Shown one piece after another: positions 34,555 through 43,485 of a stretch of DNA of 64,000 bases. The translations under genes were made by a program, and so were the position numbers. Source of the DNA: SZAS-103 sp038226665 (GTDB lineage Bacteria > Pseudomonadota > Gammaproteobacteria > Xanthomonadales > Xanthomonadaceae); NCBI GenBank assembly GCA_038226665.1, contig JBBRQI010000001.1:124001-188000 (forward strand), written 5' to 3'. The notes beneath the pieces are model-generated. The model ran no database searches. It was not told the DNA's origin and saw only the letters and a list, made by a program, of their open reading frames with translations. The first letter of the stretch is position 1, and each line of letters begins with the position of its first letter.

Positions 34555-35949
34555 TCATTGCGTCACCTGCCGGAATTGACCGGCGGCGGCTGGATCGGCT
34601 GCATCCCCCAGCCGCGTCATCGCCAGATTGTCGAAAATCGCGGTGCCGGTCAGTGGCTGTCCCTTGAAAGACCCCGGCGCAAGATCCAGTTTCAGCCATT
34701 GACTGCCGCAATCCGCGTCCGGCACGTCGAACTCCATTTGGAACACTCCCCACGCGATGTCGCCGGCGAATGGTTGCGATGCCGCGATGATGTTCTGTCG
34801 GCTACCCGCTGTGCAGGCAACCGTCCAATGCAGACCATTCTCGCTGGTGAGCGCATTGGATTGGCCCATCCCGGTCAAACGGTAATGACCAGGTCCCAGA
34901 ATCAACCGTTGCCGGATCGGTTGATAATCGAGTGGCAGGCCATCGAATTTCACTTGCAGGACATTGTCGGTCGTGGAGCCTGCGCGCGGGGCGATCAGCA
35001 TGTCGAACCCGGTGCCTCGATCAGGCAGCGACCAGTCGAAAGCATGTCCGCCGGGCTGAAACGTGAAGCTGCCGTCATATATGTCGCCCAATACTGTTCG
35101 TTGCGCGTCGGATAAAGTCGCCGCCCAGGTGACATAGGCATTGCTCCATCGACCGTCCTTGATCTGCCGCTGAATCAGCAGGTCCGCTTCGGTGGCACCT
35201 TTGGGAAACGGCAATGGATCGTCACCACCCCGGCTGGCGAAGACCCGATCGACCATATCCGAATCCGAGCCGGAAGCGGCCAGGACAGTGAGAAAATAGG
35301 CACGCCAAGGCGGTCTGGTCTTCAGCAATCGAGACAATGGCTCCAGCACCAACGGATTTTGCGACAGCGCTGCCAGAGCCGGCAACAGATACGATGCGGC
35401 GGGCGGCTGGATGCGCAACTCCATGTCGATCTGATGCAATGCTTCCGGCAATTTCCCTGCCTGCAGGTCATAGTCCAGCAGCTTGGCACGCGTGGGAATA
35501 TCGCGTGGAACGTTGCGCAAGGCGATGAGGTAAAGCCGATGGGCCTCCTGTTTTTTGCCGAAGAATTCCGCAATGCCAGCCAGTTCGCGATAGGGACGCC
35601 CATCGAGCGGATATGTCGCCAATGCGCGCAACGCAAGCGTTTTGGCCTTGGCAAAATCCGGCTGCGCCAACGCGTCGTCTGCCGCATCGACGAGCGCATC
35701 GGAATCGGCAGAGCGCCAGGACAAGGTTGTCTCTGGCTCCGAATCGACCCACAGATCCGCCACGCCGAGGGTCAGCACATGCCACGCAATGAATGCTGCG
35801 ATCGGTGCCAGCAACGCCAGCATGATCCATGCCGATGCGCTCCAACGCCGCGTGGGCGTGCCGGTCGGCGCTTTCCTGGGGCCTTCGCCTGCTTCACGCA
35901 CGCGCTTGCGATGCTGCGATGGGCCGGGTTCGATTGTAGGCATCGTCAT
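34555..35949 (-). CDS. Membrane-anchored TPR protein with jelly-roll-like C-terminal domain
   Basis: This 464-residue protein has a basic cytoplasmic N-terminus (1-37) and one transmembrane helix (about 38-62), then a periplasmic part. That part carries TPR-like helices (about 80-290: AKTLALRALATYPLDGRPYR, AHRLYLIALRNVPRD, LDYDLQAGKLPEAL) and a C-terminal beta-rich domain (about 325-455). The beta domain starts HAFDWSLPDRGTGFDMLI and runs through LGPGHYRLTGMG and GVFQMEFDVPDADCGSQWL, a pattern like a carbohydrate-binding jelly roll. The start at 35949 overlaps the J-domain gene stop (ATGA). The role is probably to bind the exported polymer or assemble the export complex. That is inferred, and no named family is certain. 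Confidence 0.7.
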   Translation of the reverse strand: MTMPTIEPGPSQHRKRVREAGEGPRKAPTGTPTRRWSASAWIMLALLAPIAAFIAWHVLTLGVADLWVDSEPETTLSWRSADSDALVDAADDALAQPDFAKAKTLALRALATYPLDGRPYRELAGIAEFFGKKQEAHRLYLIALRNVPRDIPTRAKLLDYDLQAGKLPEALHQIDMELRIQPPAASYLLPALAALSQNPLVLEPLSRLLKTRPPWRAYFLTVLAASGSDSDMVDRVFASRGGDDPLPFPKGATEADLLIQRQIKDGRWSNAYVTWAATLSDAQRTVLGDIYDGSFTFQPGGHAFDWSLPDRGTGFDMLIAPRAGSTTDNVLQVKFDGLPLDYQPIRQRLILGPGHYRLTGMGQSNALTSENGLHWTVACTAGSRQNIIAASQPFAGDIAWGVFQMEFDVPDADCGSQWLKLDLAPGSFKGQPLTGTAIFDNLAMTRLGDAADPAAAGQFRQVTQ

Positions 35950-37451
35950 TGGGCATTTCTGTGCAGGATGCGTTGGATTTTCCAATCGCCATTCATGGGT
36001 GCCGCCTCGATCAGAATCCAGCCATCCACCCGCGTCGCGGAGAGTTCGCCATTTTTGCGGATACGCGCATGGAAAGGTCCGCTGCCGACAATCCGGTCAG
36101 AGCGGACCATCCATTGCACCTCGTTCAGATCGAGCTCGCGCGAACTGGTGCCCTGGAACAGATGGTCGTAGTCCTCGGTGATAGTCTGGATTCCGCCTCG
36201 ATTATCGACCGCATCCGGACCAAACAGCCGCATCATCCGGGACAGGTTACCCCCGGCATAGGCTGTAGCGAAGGCATGCGACAAATCGACTGCGGCTTCC
36301 TGCGCGATCAGGGTTTGGTTGATTGTCATGCCAACTGCCGGCTTGTCGGTCGCAGGCTTTGGAGGCGCGGGAGCAGGGATGTCGCGCTGCGCCATGACCG
36401 GATTGGCCCGAGCGGCAAAAGGCGCAGGCGACGGCAGGGCGCGCGAAGCGTTTGCAGGCGATTGCGGCGGCGGCGCGGCTGACGGCGCATTTTTTGCGGC
36501 TGACGCGACAGTGCGCAGCGATCGCGGCGGCATCGATACAGGCGGTTCCGACACGTAGGCGGCCTGCGCGGTTCTATCAGGAAAACGATCGATGGAATGT
36601 TCATTGATCGCCACAGCATCGGGATCATCGATTTTGAGCGGTGCGAGCGCAGGCAGTGCAGGCGGCGGCGCAACCCTCGGCATTGATCGTGGCTCGATCG
36701 GTTGGCTCAATTCCGCCACGTGTTCGTCGAACGCAATGCGCTGCCTGAAGGCTGCCTCCTGTGCGCTGGTATTGTCGTCCTGTGGTGCGGCATCGAGCCG
36801 GTTTGCTGCAACCGCTACGTCCTCCTGCCGGTCGCGCTGGACGAAGTACCACAACGCCAGCGTCAACAGAGCGGATACCGCGAGTCCACCGAGCACGTAA
36901 GCCGGCAGCTTGCTGATCGCCTGCGGCGAGAGATGCGGCAACGAAGGTTCGACTGTGCGCAAGCTCCCGACTCGTTGATATTTCAACATCGCGACACCAG
37001 CCGCACCTTGACGCGGCATCCGCCGGAGGTCGTAGTCGCAGCGATGCTGTTCCGAGTTGAGAGTGTTCCAGGCCCGATTGACCCGCTCGGCGTACACGAC
37101 TTCCCAGCGCTCCGGGTTACGGTCCGGATGCAGCCAGCGCGTGAGCCAGCGGTAATGCTCCTTGATTGCCTCGTCAGTTGCGTCCGCGCGCACGCCGAGT
37201 ACACGATAGCTATCGGCGTCGTTGTCGAACAAAACATGCTCGATGTAGAAGAGTGCCGCATCGACGATGCGTCGCGGAATTTCCGCGGTTCGTTGCGTGG
37301 CGGATGCGAGTGCGTCGCGATCGCCGGCGACAATGCGGATCAATTGCATGACCGCAGCAGGCAGCTCGCGCTCACGAAGCAGCGACAATCGGTCGGGCGT
37401 TGCATGCAGCGCCAGCGCCTGTTCAAGGGCGTCGGTACCGCTGCCCGTCAT
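35946..37451 (-). CDS. Membrane J-domain protein with NTF2-like C-terminus
   Basis: This 501-residue protein has an N-terminal helical region (1-78). A DnaJ-type J domain (about 80-142) follows, with SYRVLGVRADATDEAIKEHY and the diagnostic HPD at 108-110 in RWLHPDRNPERW. The single transmembrane helix is at about 183-204. A long Pro/Ala-rich linker (about 225-374) leads to a C-terminal NTF2/SnoaL-like domain (about 375-501, AVDLSHAFATAYAGGNLSRM). Topology would put the J domain in the cytoplasm and the NTF2-like domain in the periplasm. J domains stimulate DnaK. Its start overlaps the Wzc stop and its stop overlaps the TPR gene start (ATGA both times), so it is made in step with the export machinery. 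No named family was recognised. Confidence 0.8.
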   Translation of the reverse strand: MTGSGTDALEQALALHATPDRLSLLRERELPAAVMQLIRIVAGDRDALASATQRTAEIPRRIVDAALFYIEHVLFDNDADSYRVLGVRADATDEAIKEHYRWLTRWLHPDRNPERWEVVYAERVNRAWNTLNSEQHRCDYDLRRMPRQGAAGVAMLKYQRVGSLRTVEPSLPHLSPQAISKLPAYVLGGLAVSALLTLALWYFVQRDRQEDVAVAANRLDAAPQDDNTSAQEAAFRQRIAFDEHVAELSQPIEPRSMPRVAPPPALPALAPLKIDDPDAVAINEHSIDRFPDRTAQAAYVSEPPVSMPPRSLRTVASAAKNAPSAAPPPQSPANASRALPSPAPFAARANPVMAQRDIPAPAPPKPATDKPAVGMTINQTLIAQEAAVDLSHAFATAYAGGNLSRMMRLFGPDAVDNRGGIQTITEDYDHLFQGTSSRELDLNEVQWMVRSDRIVGSGPFHARIRKNGELSATRVDGWILIEAAPMNGDWKIQRILHRNAQ

Positions 37452-39721
37452 TGCTTCGCGAGCTTGGCTTGGTCACCGCCGTACGAGTAGTAACCCTGAT
37501 CGGCGTAGCTGTAGTAATAGCCGCGGACGTTGGCGTCAAATTTGGTCAGCAGGACTCCGATCAAACGGGCACGCCCTGCGGCCAGACGCTTGACCGCGCG
37601 CCGCGCGACCTCGCGACGGGTCGCGCCGGAGTCCACGACCATCAACGTCCCTTCAGCGATGTGCGAGAGAATGACAGCGTCGGCGATGCCCATCGTCGGC
37701 GGGCCATCCAGGATCACCTGATCGTACTTGGCCATCGCGACAGTCAACAGCGATAGCATTTTCGCGCCGGCAAGCAATTCGCCGGGATTCGGCGGTACCG
37801 GGCCGGACGTCAACAAGTCCAGATCCCCTTCCGCAAGGTGCTGGATCACGTCCTGCGGTTTGGCCGCGCCGGAAAGGACGTTGCTCAGCCCCTTGTCGTT
37901 GTCGAGTCCAAGAGTACGGTGCTGGGATGGATTGCGCAGGTCGGCGTCGATCAGCAACACACGCTTGCCCAGTTGGGCGAAATTGCGGGCAAGGCTGAGC
38001 GCGGTGGTCGACTTGCCTTCGGACGGACTCGAGCTCGTGATCAACAGCGTACGCGGTACACCATGATCGGTGGAAAACTGCAATGCCGTGCGGACCGAAC
38101 GATAGGCCTCGGCAAAGGCCGAGCGCTGGTCCTTGAGCGCTTCCAGCGGAGTGGTGTCCTTGAGTCGCGGTATGACGCCGAGCACCGCCAGTTGCAGTTG
38201 TTTCTCGATGTCCTCGGAAGTCTTCAGGGTGTCGTCGAGATAATCGAAGAACAGCGCCAAGCCCACGCCCAACGCCAGGCCAAAGAGGGTGCCGAGCAAT
38301 AGGTTGCGGCGAAGATCGGGTTTGTAGGGACCGCCCGGAATGGCGGCGCGATCGACCACGCTCATGTTGTTGGTGGTGATGCCTCCGGCGACGCCGATCT
38401 CCTTGTAACGTTGTAGTAACGCGTCGTAGAGCTGCTGGTTGGTGCTAACGTCGCGCTGGATCACGTTGTAGCGAATGCTGTGATTCTGTTGGGTCAGCAC
38501 TTCGGATTTGGCTTCATCCATCTGCTGCTGCAGCAGTTGCTCGTGCGCCAGAGCTGCCTGGTATTGCGAATGGGCAGCGGATTTCACGTTGACAAATTCG
38601 GCCGAGATCTGCTTGTCGAGTTCGTCGATCTGGCCCTTCAAAGCGAGCATTGATGGATAGCCGGGCTTGTATACGCTGAGTTTCTGCTGGTATTGCCCCA
38701 TCAGGTCGACGCGGTTCTGGCGCAACTGGGCGACGATCGAGCCCGTAAGCAAGTCGCTGGACAAGGACGTGCCTGAACTGGCCGATGCTTGGCGCCAACG
38801 AGCTTCGGCCCCGATGCGCGCATCTTCCGCCCCTGCGAGCGCAATATTGAGAGCAGCAAGTTTGTCCGACGGCAATGAAGTTTTGCCATCGGCGCCCAAG
38901 AAGATTCCTTCCTTGTCTGCGACCGCGACCAGTTGAGCCTCGGACTCTTCCAGTTTCTGCTTGAGTTGGGCCAACCGGCCTTCCAGGTAGCTGCGTGCAT
39001 AAGCGGATGCGTTGAAGGTATGTTCAAGATTGGCGGCGATGAAGTTGTCGGCAACCGCGTTGGCGATTCGTGCTGCAAGCTGCGGATTCGTGCTGTCGAA
39101 ACTGATTTGCACTAACCGCGTGTCTTTGACAGGTTCGATATTCAGGCCCGCATTGACGAAATCGCCGAGTGCTGCGGAATCGGCATCCGAGGCGAGCGTT
39201 TTCTCCGGTTTCTTGCCGGGCAGGATCATCGAGCGCAACCGCGACAGCGATGAAGGGTTTTGCAGATGGAGGTAAATCGGATCGTTGGCCAGATGCAGTT
39301 GTGATGCCACCCGCTCGGAGAGAGCCGCACTGCGTAAAAGCTCGTATTGAGTCGCATAGAAGGTCTCGTCGCCGTAGCCTTCCTGTGCATTCATGCCCTG
39401 CACTTGCACGACTTGCTGGGTATCGCGATCGATCTGAATCGTCGTGGAAGCGCGATAGACCGGCGTCATCAGCAGGGTCGCAACCAGCACTGTGAAAAAC
39501 ACAATGCCAAGTGCGGCCAGGACAGTCCATTTGCGTCTTAGCAGGATCTGCCAATAATGCCTTAGATCGATCTCGTCCTTGTTCGAATCACGTTCTTCGT
39601 TTGGCAGATCCAGCGACAGGGCGCGGTCAGGACGTGCGCTCGCGAGCGCCAGAGCGCGCTGCTGGCTCTCCTGCATTTGATTGGCATCTGGCTGACCGGG
39701 GTTTTGCTCATCCTGTTGCAT
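37448..39721 (-). CDS. wzc: Wzc-type polysaccharide co-polymerase and BY-kinase
   Basis: This 757-residue inner-membrane protein has a Wzz/GNVR domain between transmembrane helices near 64-86 and 445-465. Its periplasmic coiled coil includes QLKQKLEESEAQLVAVAD and KGQIDELDKQISAEF. The cytoplasmic tyrosine kinase domain has Walker A SSPSEGKSTTALSLA (about 564-578), Walker A' VLLIDADLRNP (about 588-598) and DGPPTMGIADA. A C-terminal Tyr cluster (GYYYSYADQGYYSYGG, about 735-750) is the autophosphorylation tail. It controls chain length and export with the outer-membrane protein encoded next to it. The PHP phosphatase of the operon should reverse its phosphorylation. Confidence 0.93.
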   Translation of the reverse strand: MQQDEQNPGQPDANQMQESQQRALALASARPDRALSLDLPNEERDSNKDEIDLRHYWQILLRRKWTVLAALGIVFFTVLVATLLMTPVYRASTTIQIDRDTQQVVQVQGMNAQEGYGDETFYATQYELLRSAALSERVASQLHLANDPIYLHLQNPSSLSRLRSMILPGKKPEKTLASDADSAALGDFVNAGLNIEPVKDTRLVQISFDSTNPQLAARIANAVADNFIAANLEHTFNASAYARSYLEGRLAQLKQKLEESEAQLVAVADKEGIFLGADGKTSLPSDKLAALNIALAGAEDARIGAEARWRQASASSGTSLSSDLLTGSIVAQLRQNRVDLMGQYQQKLSVYKPGYPSMLALKGQIDELDKQISAEFVNVKSAAHSQYQAALAHEQLLQQQMDEAKSEVLTQQNHSIRYNVIQRDVSTNQQLYDALLQRYKEIGVAGGITTNNMSVVDRAAIPGGPYKPDLRRNLLLGTLFGLALGVGLALFFDYLDDTLKTSEDIEKQLQLAVLGVIPRLKDTTPLEALKDQRSAFAEAYRSVRTALQFSTDHGVPRTLLITSSSPSEGKSTTALSLARNFAQLGKRVLLIDADLRNPSQHRTLGLDNDKGLSNVLSGAAKPQDVIQHLAEGDLDLLTSGPVPPNPGELLAGAKMLSLLTVAMAKYDQVILDGPPTMGIADAVILSHIAEGTLMVVDSGATRREVARRAVKRLAAGRARLIGVLLTKFDANVRGYYYSYADQGYYSYGGDQAKLAKQ

Positions 39722-39742
39722 GGATCTTCCTGAATATGGGTA

Positions 39743-40465
39743 CTAAAGCCCGGTGGCAAGATTGAACAAATAAAGAATTGGCGATGCCTGGATAAAGGTA
39801 TGTAGTCTGCTCTTTGAACCGGAAATTTCCACCACAACGATGTCATCGCCGTACAGGGGCGGATCGTCGGCGGCGCCATGGCGAATTGCATCAAGATCGA
39901 AGACCGCACCCATTTTCTGCCCCTTGATGACGCGGAAGATCACCACCCCGCGCGGATTAGCCAAGTCGGCCAGACCACCCGATCCAGCGATAACCTGCAG
40001 CAACGTGGTCGGTCCGGTGAGAGAGATGACGCCGGGCTTCTGTACGGCACCCTCTACGGTGACGCGCTGGCTGGTGTATTCCTTGATGAAGACACTGACC
40101 TGGGGTGTCTGCAAATAGCCCTCCGACAACTTGGCCGCGATGTCGTGCTGGAGTTCCTCGACTGTCTTGCCGCCGGCACGCACGTTACCGATCAGCGGCA
40201 GTGAAATGTCGCCGCCCGTATTGACACGCACGTCCTGACTGAGCTCGGTCACCCCGAGTACCGCAATGGTGAGCAGATCCAGCGGACCGACGCGATACTC
40301 CGAGGCAGTGTCGTAGGCACGATGGATGTCGGGCGCTGGCAGCCCGTTGGCGCTTGCAATTACATGACTACTGCCTGGAGCGAGCGCAGGCTGGCTCGCG
40401 CAACCAGCGAACAAAAGGCAAACCACCAACATGGCGAGCCCGATCGAACATGTTGTTAAACGCAT
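39743..40465 (-). CDS. Outer-membrane polysaccharide export lipoprotein (Wza/GumB-like)
   Basis: This 240-residue protein has a lipoprotein signal with lipobox LLFAGC, Cys22 being the lipidated residue. The Poly_export domain (about 52-150) has YRVGPLDLLTIAVLGV and DISLPLIGNVRAGGKTVEEL. A SLBB repeat (about 150-220) has QRVTVEGAVQKPGVISLTGP and LLQVIAGSGGLADLANPRGV. It is much shorter than E. coli Wza (about 380 residues) and nearer GumB length, lacking the C-terminal helical barrel region. The ribosome site AGGAAA precedes the start at 40465. It forms the outer-membrane exit with the Wzc-type protein downstream. Confidence 0.9.
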   Translation of the reverse strand: MRLTTCSIGLAMLVVCLLFAGCASQPALAPGSSHVIASANGLPAPDIHRAYDTASEYRVGPLDLLTIAVLGVTELSQDVRVNTGGDISLPLIGNVRAGGKTVEELQHDIAAKLSEGYLQTPQVSVFIKEYTSQRVTVEGAVQKPGVISLTGPTTLLQVIAGSGGLADLANPRGVVIFRVIKGQKMGAVFDLDAIRHGAADDPPLYGDDIVVVEISGSKSRLHTFIQASPILYLFNLATGL

Positions 40466-40484
40466 GAGCTGTTTCCTGTGAATA

Positions 40485-41282
40485 TCAGCCGGTTTGGAAC
40501 AGGCGTTGCCAGAAACCTGTTGGCTTTGAACCGACCATCTTACCTGCTGGAAGAGCGGGAAGCTCGCCTGGGGCCAGATTGTCCAGGATTCCGCGCGGCC
40601 TGGTGAGCACCAGATGGGTCGCCTCGTTCTCGCCAACGAGCACTGCAGCGGCATCGCGGGCTTCTGCCAGCAAGGGTGGCCGTTTATCGATATGGTGCGC
40701 ATCCGTGGCCAGCAGATGCACCAGACCTTCATCGAGCATGCGCTCAGCCCAGTATTTGCAATTACGCCCGAAACGACCCGTCAGGCTGCCAGCAGTGATC
40801 TGCATCAGCGCGCCCCCATGTACGAGACGGCCGAAGACTTCGTAGTGCGTGTCGATCCACGATAACCGTTCAGGGTGGGTCAGCACCGGGACGATGCCGG
40901 CCACGAGAAGATGGAACACCGACTCCTCGAGCCGCGGCGGCGCGACGTGGTGCGGTGGTTCGAACAACAGATATCGCGTGTCGTTGAGAGTTGGAATCCG
41001 TTTCGAGCGAATGCCGTCGAGCAGGTCGGGCGTCAGATGCGTGTCGGCACCTTCGACGAGTATCAGGTCGATCCCCTCCTCCACGAGCACCTCGCGGAAC
41101 GCCGCGATCGCAGCAAGAATGCCGTCGCGGGTGTTCTCGTAAAGGCCAGGGTAGATATGCGGTGTGCAGGCGACATGGGTAATGCCGTCGGCGGCCGCAC
41201 AACGCGCCATCGCGACGGCTACCGCGCGATCCGGCGCGCCGTCATCGATTCCAGGAAGCATGTGGCAGTGAAGGTCGATCAT
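40485..41282 (-). CDS. CpsB/YwqE-type PHP protein-tyrosine phosphatase
   Basis: This 265-residue PHP-fold metal phosphatase opens with MIDLHCHMLPGIDDGAPD, where His5 and His7 start the metal site. VACTPHIYPGLYE, PVLTHPERLSWID and LLATDAHHIDKRPPLL give the further metal ligands. The family dephosphorylates tyrosine-phosphorylated Wzc-like kinases. It is the first gene of the operon before the export lipoprotein and the kinase. PHP-type phosphatases are best known from Gram-positive capsule loci; E. coli-like loci use the unrelated Wzb. The start at 41282 is where homology begins. Confidence 0.9.
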   Translation of the reverse strand: MIDLHCHMLPGIDDGAPDRAVAVAMARCAAADGITHVACTPHIYPGLYENTRDGILAAIAAFREVLVEEGIDLILVEGADTHLTPDLLDGIRSKRIPTLNDTRYLLFEPPHHVAPPRLEESVFHLLVAGIVPVLTHPERLSWIDTHYEVFGRLVHGGALMQITAGSLTGRFGRNCKYWAERMLDEGLVHLLATDAHHIDKRPPLLAEARDAAAVLVGENEATHLVLTRPRGILDNLAPGELPALPAGKMVGSKPTGFWQRLFQTG

Positions 41283-41351
41283 TAGTGCGTTAATAGCACA
41301 CGGCGCTTGAACGGTCCGTTGCCGGACGCATGAACGGCGGAACGCCGTCGG

Positions 41352-41373
41352 CATGGTTGGCCCATGGTTGGCC
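41352..41373. repeat. Tandem 11-bp duplication
   Basis: CATGGTTGGCC occurs twice back to back in the 98-base gap between the phosphatase start (41282) and the stop of the glutamate-synthase-like gene (41381). It lies in the presumed promoter region of the export operon. It could be a two-site operator or a slippage duplication. Confidence 0.7.
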
Positions 41374-41380
41374 CGAACGG

Positions 41381-43018
41381 CTACAGCAATTTGCTGTTGC
41401 GCAACTCCAACAGCCTGCTGGGGGGAGTGAATTCTTCGGCGCTCGCGGACTCCCAGAACTCATCGAATACAGCGTGGCGGGGAACTCCGCGCACCAGCGC
41501 CCCCGGTTCTAGAAACTTGTAGAGCGATGCGAACGAACGCACTTCCGTCGGCGAGACGCGGCTGATGATGTGCTCGGGGCCAAGCTCCTGCGGATGGCTG
41601 AGGCCGGCCGCCGCAAGCAATTCCTTGAACGCTCGCAAGGTATTCTGGTGGAAACGGAACACCCGCATCGCCTTGGTTTCGACGTCCAGCGCCTGCTGCC
41701 GCAGCGGATCCTGGGTGGCGACGCCGGTCGGACAGCGATCGGTATGGCAGCTCTGCGACTGGATGCAGCCGAGCGCAAACATGAAACCGCGCGCTGCATT
41801 CGCCCAGTCCGCGCCGAGTGCGATGATGCGCGCGAGTTCGTACGCGCTGGTGATCTTGCCGGCTGCGCCGATCCGGATATTCCCGCGTAAATTCAGCCCG
41901 ACCAAGGTGTTGTGCACCAACAGCAAGGCTTCGCGCAGCGGCACGCCGACATGATCGATAAACTCGGCAGGCGCCGCGCCGGTACCGCCCTCGCCGCCAT
42001 CGACGACGATGAAGTCGGGAAGGATGCCGGTTTGCTGCATCGCCTTGGCAATGCCGAACCACTCCCATGGATGCCCGATCGCGAGCTTGAAACCGGTCGG
42101 CTTTCCGCCGGATAAATCGCGCAGCTTCGCGACAAATTGCAGCAATCCGATCGGTGTCGAGAATGCACTGTGCTTCGCCGGCGAAATGCAGTCGACGCCC
42201 TGCGGCACGCCGCGCGCTTCGGCGATTTCCCTGGAGACCTTTGCCGCGGGCAGGACGCCGCCGTGGCCCGGTTTCGCGCCTTGCGACAGCTTGATCTCGA
42301 TCATCTTCACCTGCGGGTTGCGCGCGGCAGTAATGAACTTTTCTTCGCTGAACGTTCCATCGTCATTGCGGCAACCGAAATATCCGGATGCGACTTCCCA
42401 AGCCAGGTCGCCGCCATTCGCGCGATGGTGGACCGAGATCGATCCCTCGCCGGTGTCGTGATAGAAATTGCCCATCTTCGCGCCGCCATTGAGCGCGCGG
42501 ATCGCATTGCCCGACAGCGAACCGAAGCTCATCGCCGAGATGTTGAACACGCTCGCCGAATAGGGCTGCGCACGATCCGGGCCGATCACGATGCGGAAAT
42601 CATGCGAGTCGATCTCGACCGGACATACCGAATGATTGATCCACTCGTGATCGTTCGCGTACACATCGATCTGCGTTCCGAATGGCCGCGTGTCGCGTTC
42701 GCCCTTCGCGCGCTGATAGACGACCGAGCGCTGCAGGCGCGAAAACGGGTTTTCCTCGGTATCGCGCTCGATGAAGTATTGGCGGATTTCCGGCCCGATC
42801 GATTCGAGAAAATAGCGAATGTGCGCGAGTACTGGATAATTCCGGCTGACCGCATGGCGTCGTTGTGCAAGGTCGTGGATGCCGACCGCAACCAGGATGC
42901 CAAAGATGAGCACTCCCCAGCCCCAATGACTGTCCCAGCGCATCTCCACGCACGACAGCGCCAGCAACGCGACACACGCCGCAAAGCCCCACAGTCGCGC
43001 GGAAAGGAAGAAACGCAT
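41381..43018 (-). CDS. FMN-binding glutamate synthase-like protein
   Basis: This 545-residue protein has two N-terminal hydrophobic helices (about 5-45). The glutamate synthase central/FMN domain (about 95-520) follows, with FNISAMSFGSLSGNAIRAL, GAKPGHGGVLPAAKVS, ISPAKHSAFSTP, DGGEGGTGAAPAEFIDHVG, RIGAAGKITSAYELARI and a QSQSCHTDRCPTGVAT Cys-rich loop. This stand-alone membrane-anchored form lacks the glutaminase domain of GltB, so it is unlikely to be the main glutamate synthase; its physiological reaction is not established. The ribosome site AAGGGG precedes the start at 43018. The gene lies between tRNA-Leu and the export operon. Confidence 0.87.
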   Translation of the reverse strand: MRFFLSARLWGFAACVALLALSCVEMRWDSHWGWGVLIFGILVAVGIHDLAQRRHAVSRNYPVLAHIRYFLESIGPEIRQYFIERDTEENPFSRLQRSVVYQRAKGERDTRPFGTQIDVYANDHEWINHSVCPVEIDSHDFRIVIGPDRAQPYSASVFNISAMSFGSLSGNAIRALNGGAKMGNFYHDTGEGSISVHHRANGGDLAWEVASGYFGCRNDDGTFSEEKFITAARNPQVKMIEIKLSQGAKPGHGGVLPAAKVSREIAEARGVPQGVDCISPAKHSAFSTPIGLLQFVAKLRDLSGGKPTGFKLAIGHPWEWFGIAKAMQQTGILPDFIVVDGGEGGTGAAPAEFIDHVGVPLREALLLVHNTLVGLNLRGNIRIGAAGKITSAYELARIIALGADWANAARGFMFALGCIQSQSCHTDRCPTGVATQDPLRQQALDVETKAMRVFRFHQNTLRAFKELLAAAGLSHPQELGPEHIISRVSPTEVRSFASLYKFLEPGALVRGVPRHAVFDEFWESASAEEFTPPSRLLELRNSKLL

Positions 43019-43044
43019 CGTGCACCCCTTGCGTGGGAATAACG

Positions 43045-43128
43045 TGCCCGGGGCGGGGGTCGAACCCGCATAACCTTGCGGTTGAGGGATTTTAAGTCCC
43101 TTGCGTCTACCAGTTTCGCCACCCGGGC
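43045..43128 (-). tRNA. tRNA-Leu (anticodon TAA)
   Basis: The cloverleaf reads on the minus strand with acceptor GCCCGGG, a class II long variable arm, anticodon stem AGGGA/TCCCT with loop CTTAAAA (TAA at 43092-43094), and a T arm containing GTTCGAC. The discriminator is A and CCA is not encoded. It is the third tRNA of the conserved Gly-Cys-Leu group after pgsA. Confidence 0.95.
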
Positions 43129-43230
43129 CTGCGCGCATGGTGCCGCATGCACACTCACAACGAAAGCGATAGCGCAATGCCGGTACCTTGCGAAGGCCGG
43201 CGTGGTGGCTGCACTATCTCAAACCACACA

Positions 43231-43485
43231 CTACGACTTGCTGTCGTGATTTTCAGGTGCCCTGTCATCCGCAAGCATGCGTCGCATGATTCCCATGACC
43301 AGGCTCATCCAGGGAAACACCAGCAACACGCCGGCGAACACCAGCAATGTCGTCATGCCGACGTTGTGCGTTGGCAACCTGATGTAGATCACCACGAAAA
43401 TCCCCACCCATGCGAGGCAGGCAAGGCATGCAATGGGCAGGAAGAGGGCCTTGACGATGGTCCGAAGCGGGCGTACAGCGTTCAT
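43231..43485 (-). CDS. Small two-helix membrane protein of unknown function
   Basis: This 84-residue protein has two hydrophobic segments: about 13-36 (LFLPIACLACLAWVGIFVVI) and about 46-66 (TTLLVFAGVLLVFPWMSLVM). They are separated by a short polar loop and followed by a charged tail. AAGGA lies almost against the chosen ATG at 43485, so a slightly different start is possible. It sits between tRNA-Leu and tRNA-Cys, where other gammaproteobacteria have no gene. No family was recognised. Confidence 0.5.
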   Translation of the reverse strand: MNAVRPLRTIVKALFLPIACLACLAWVGIFVVIYIRLPTHNVGMTTLLVFAGVLLVFPWMSLVMGIMRRMLADDRAPENHDSKS

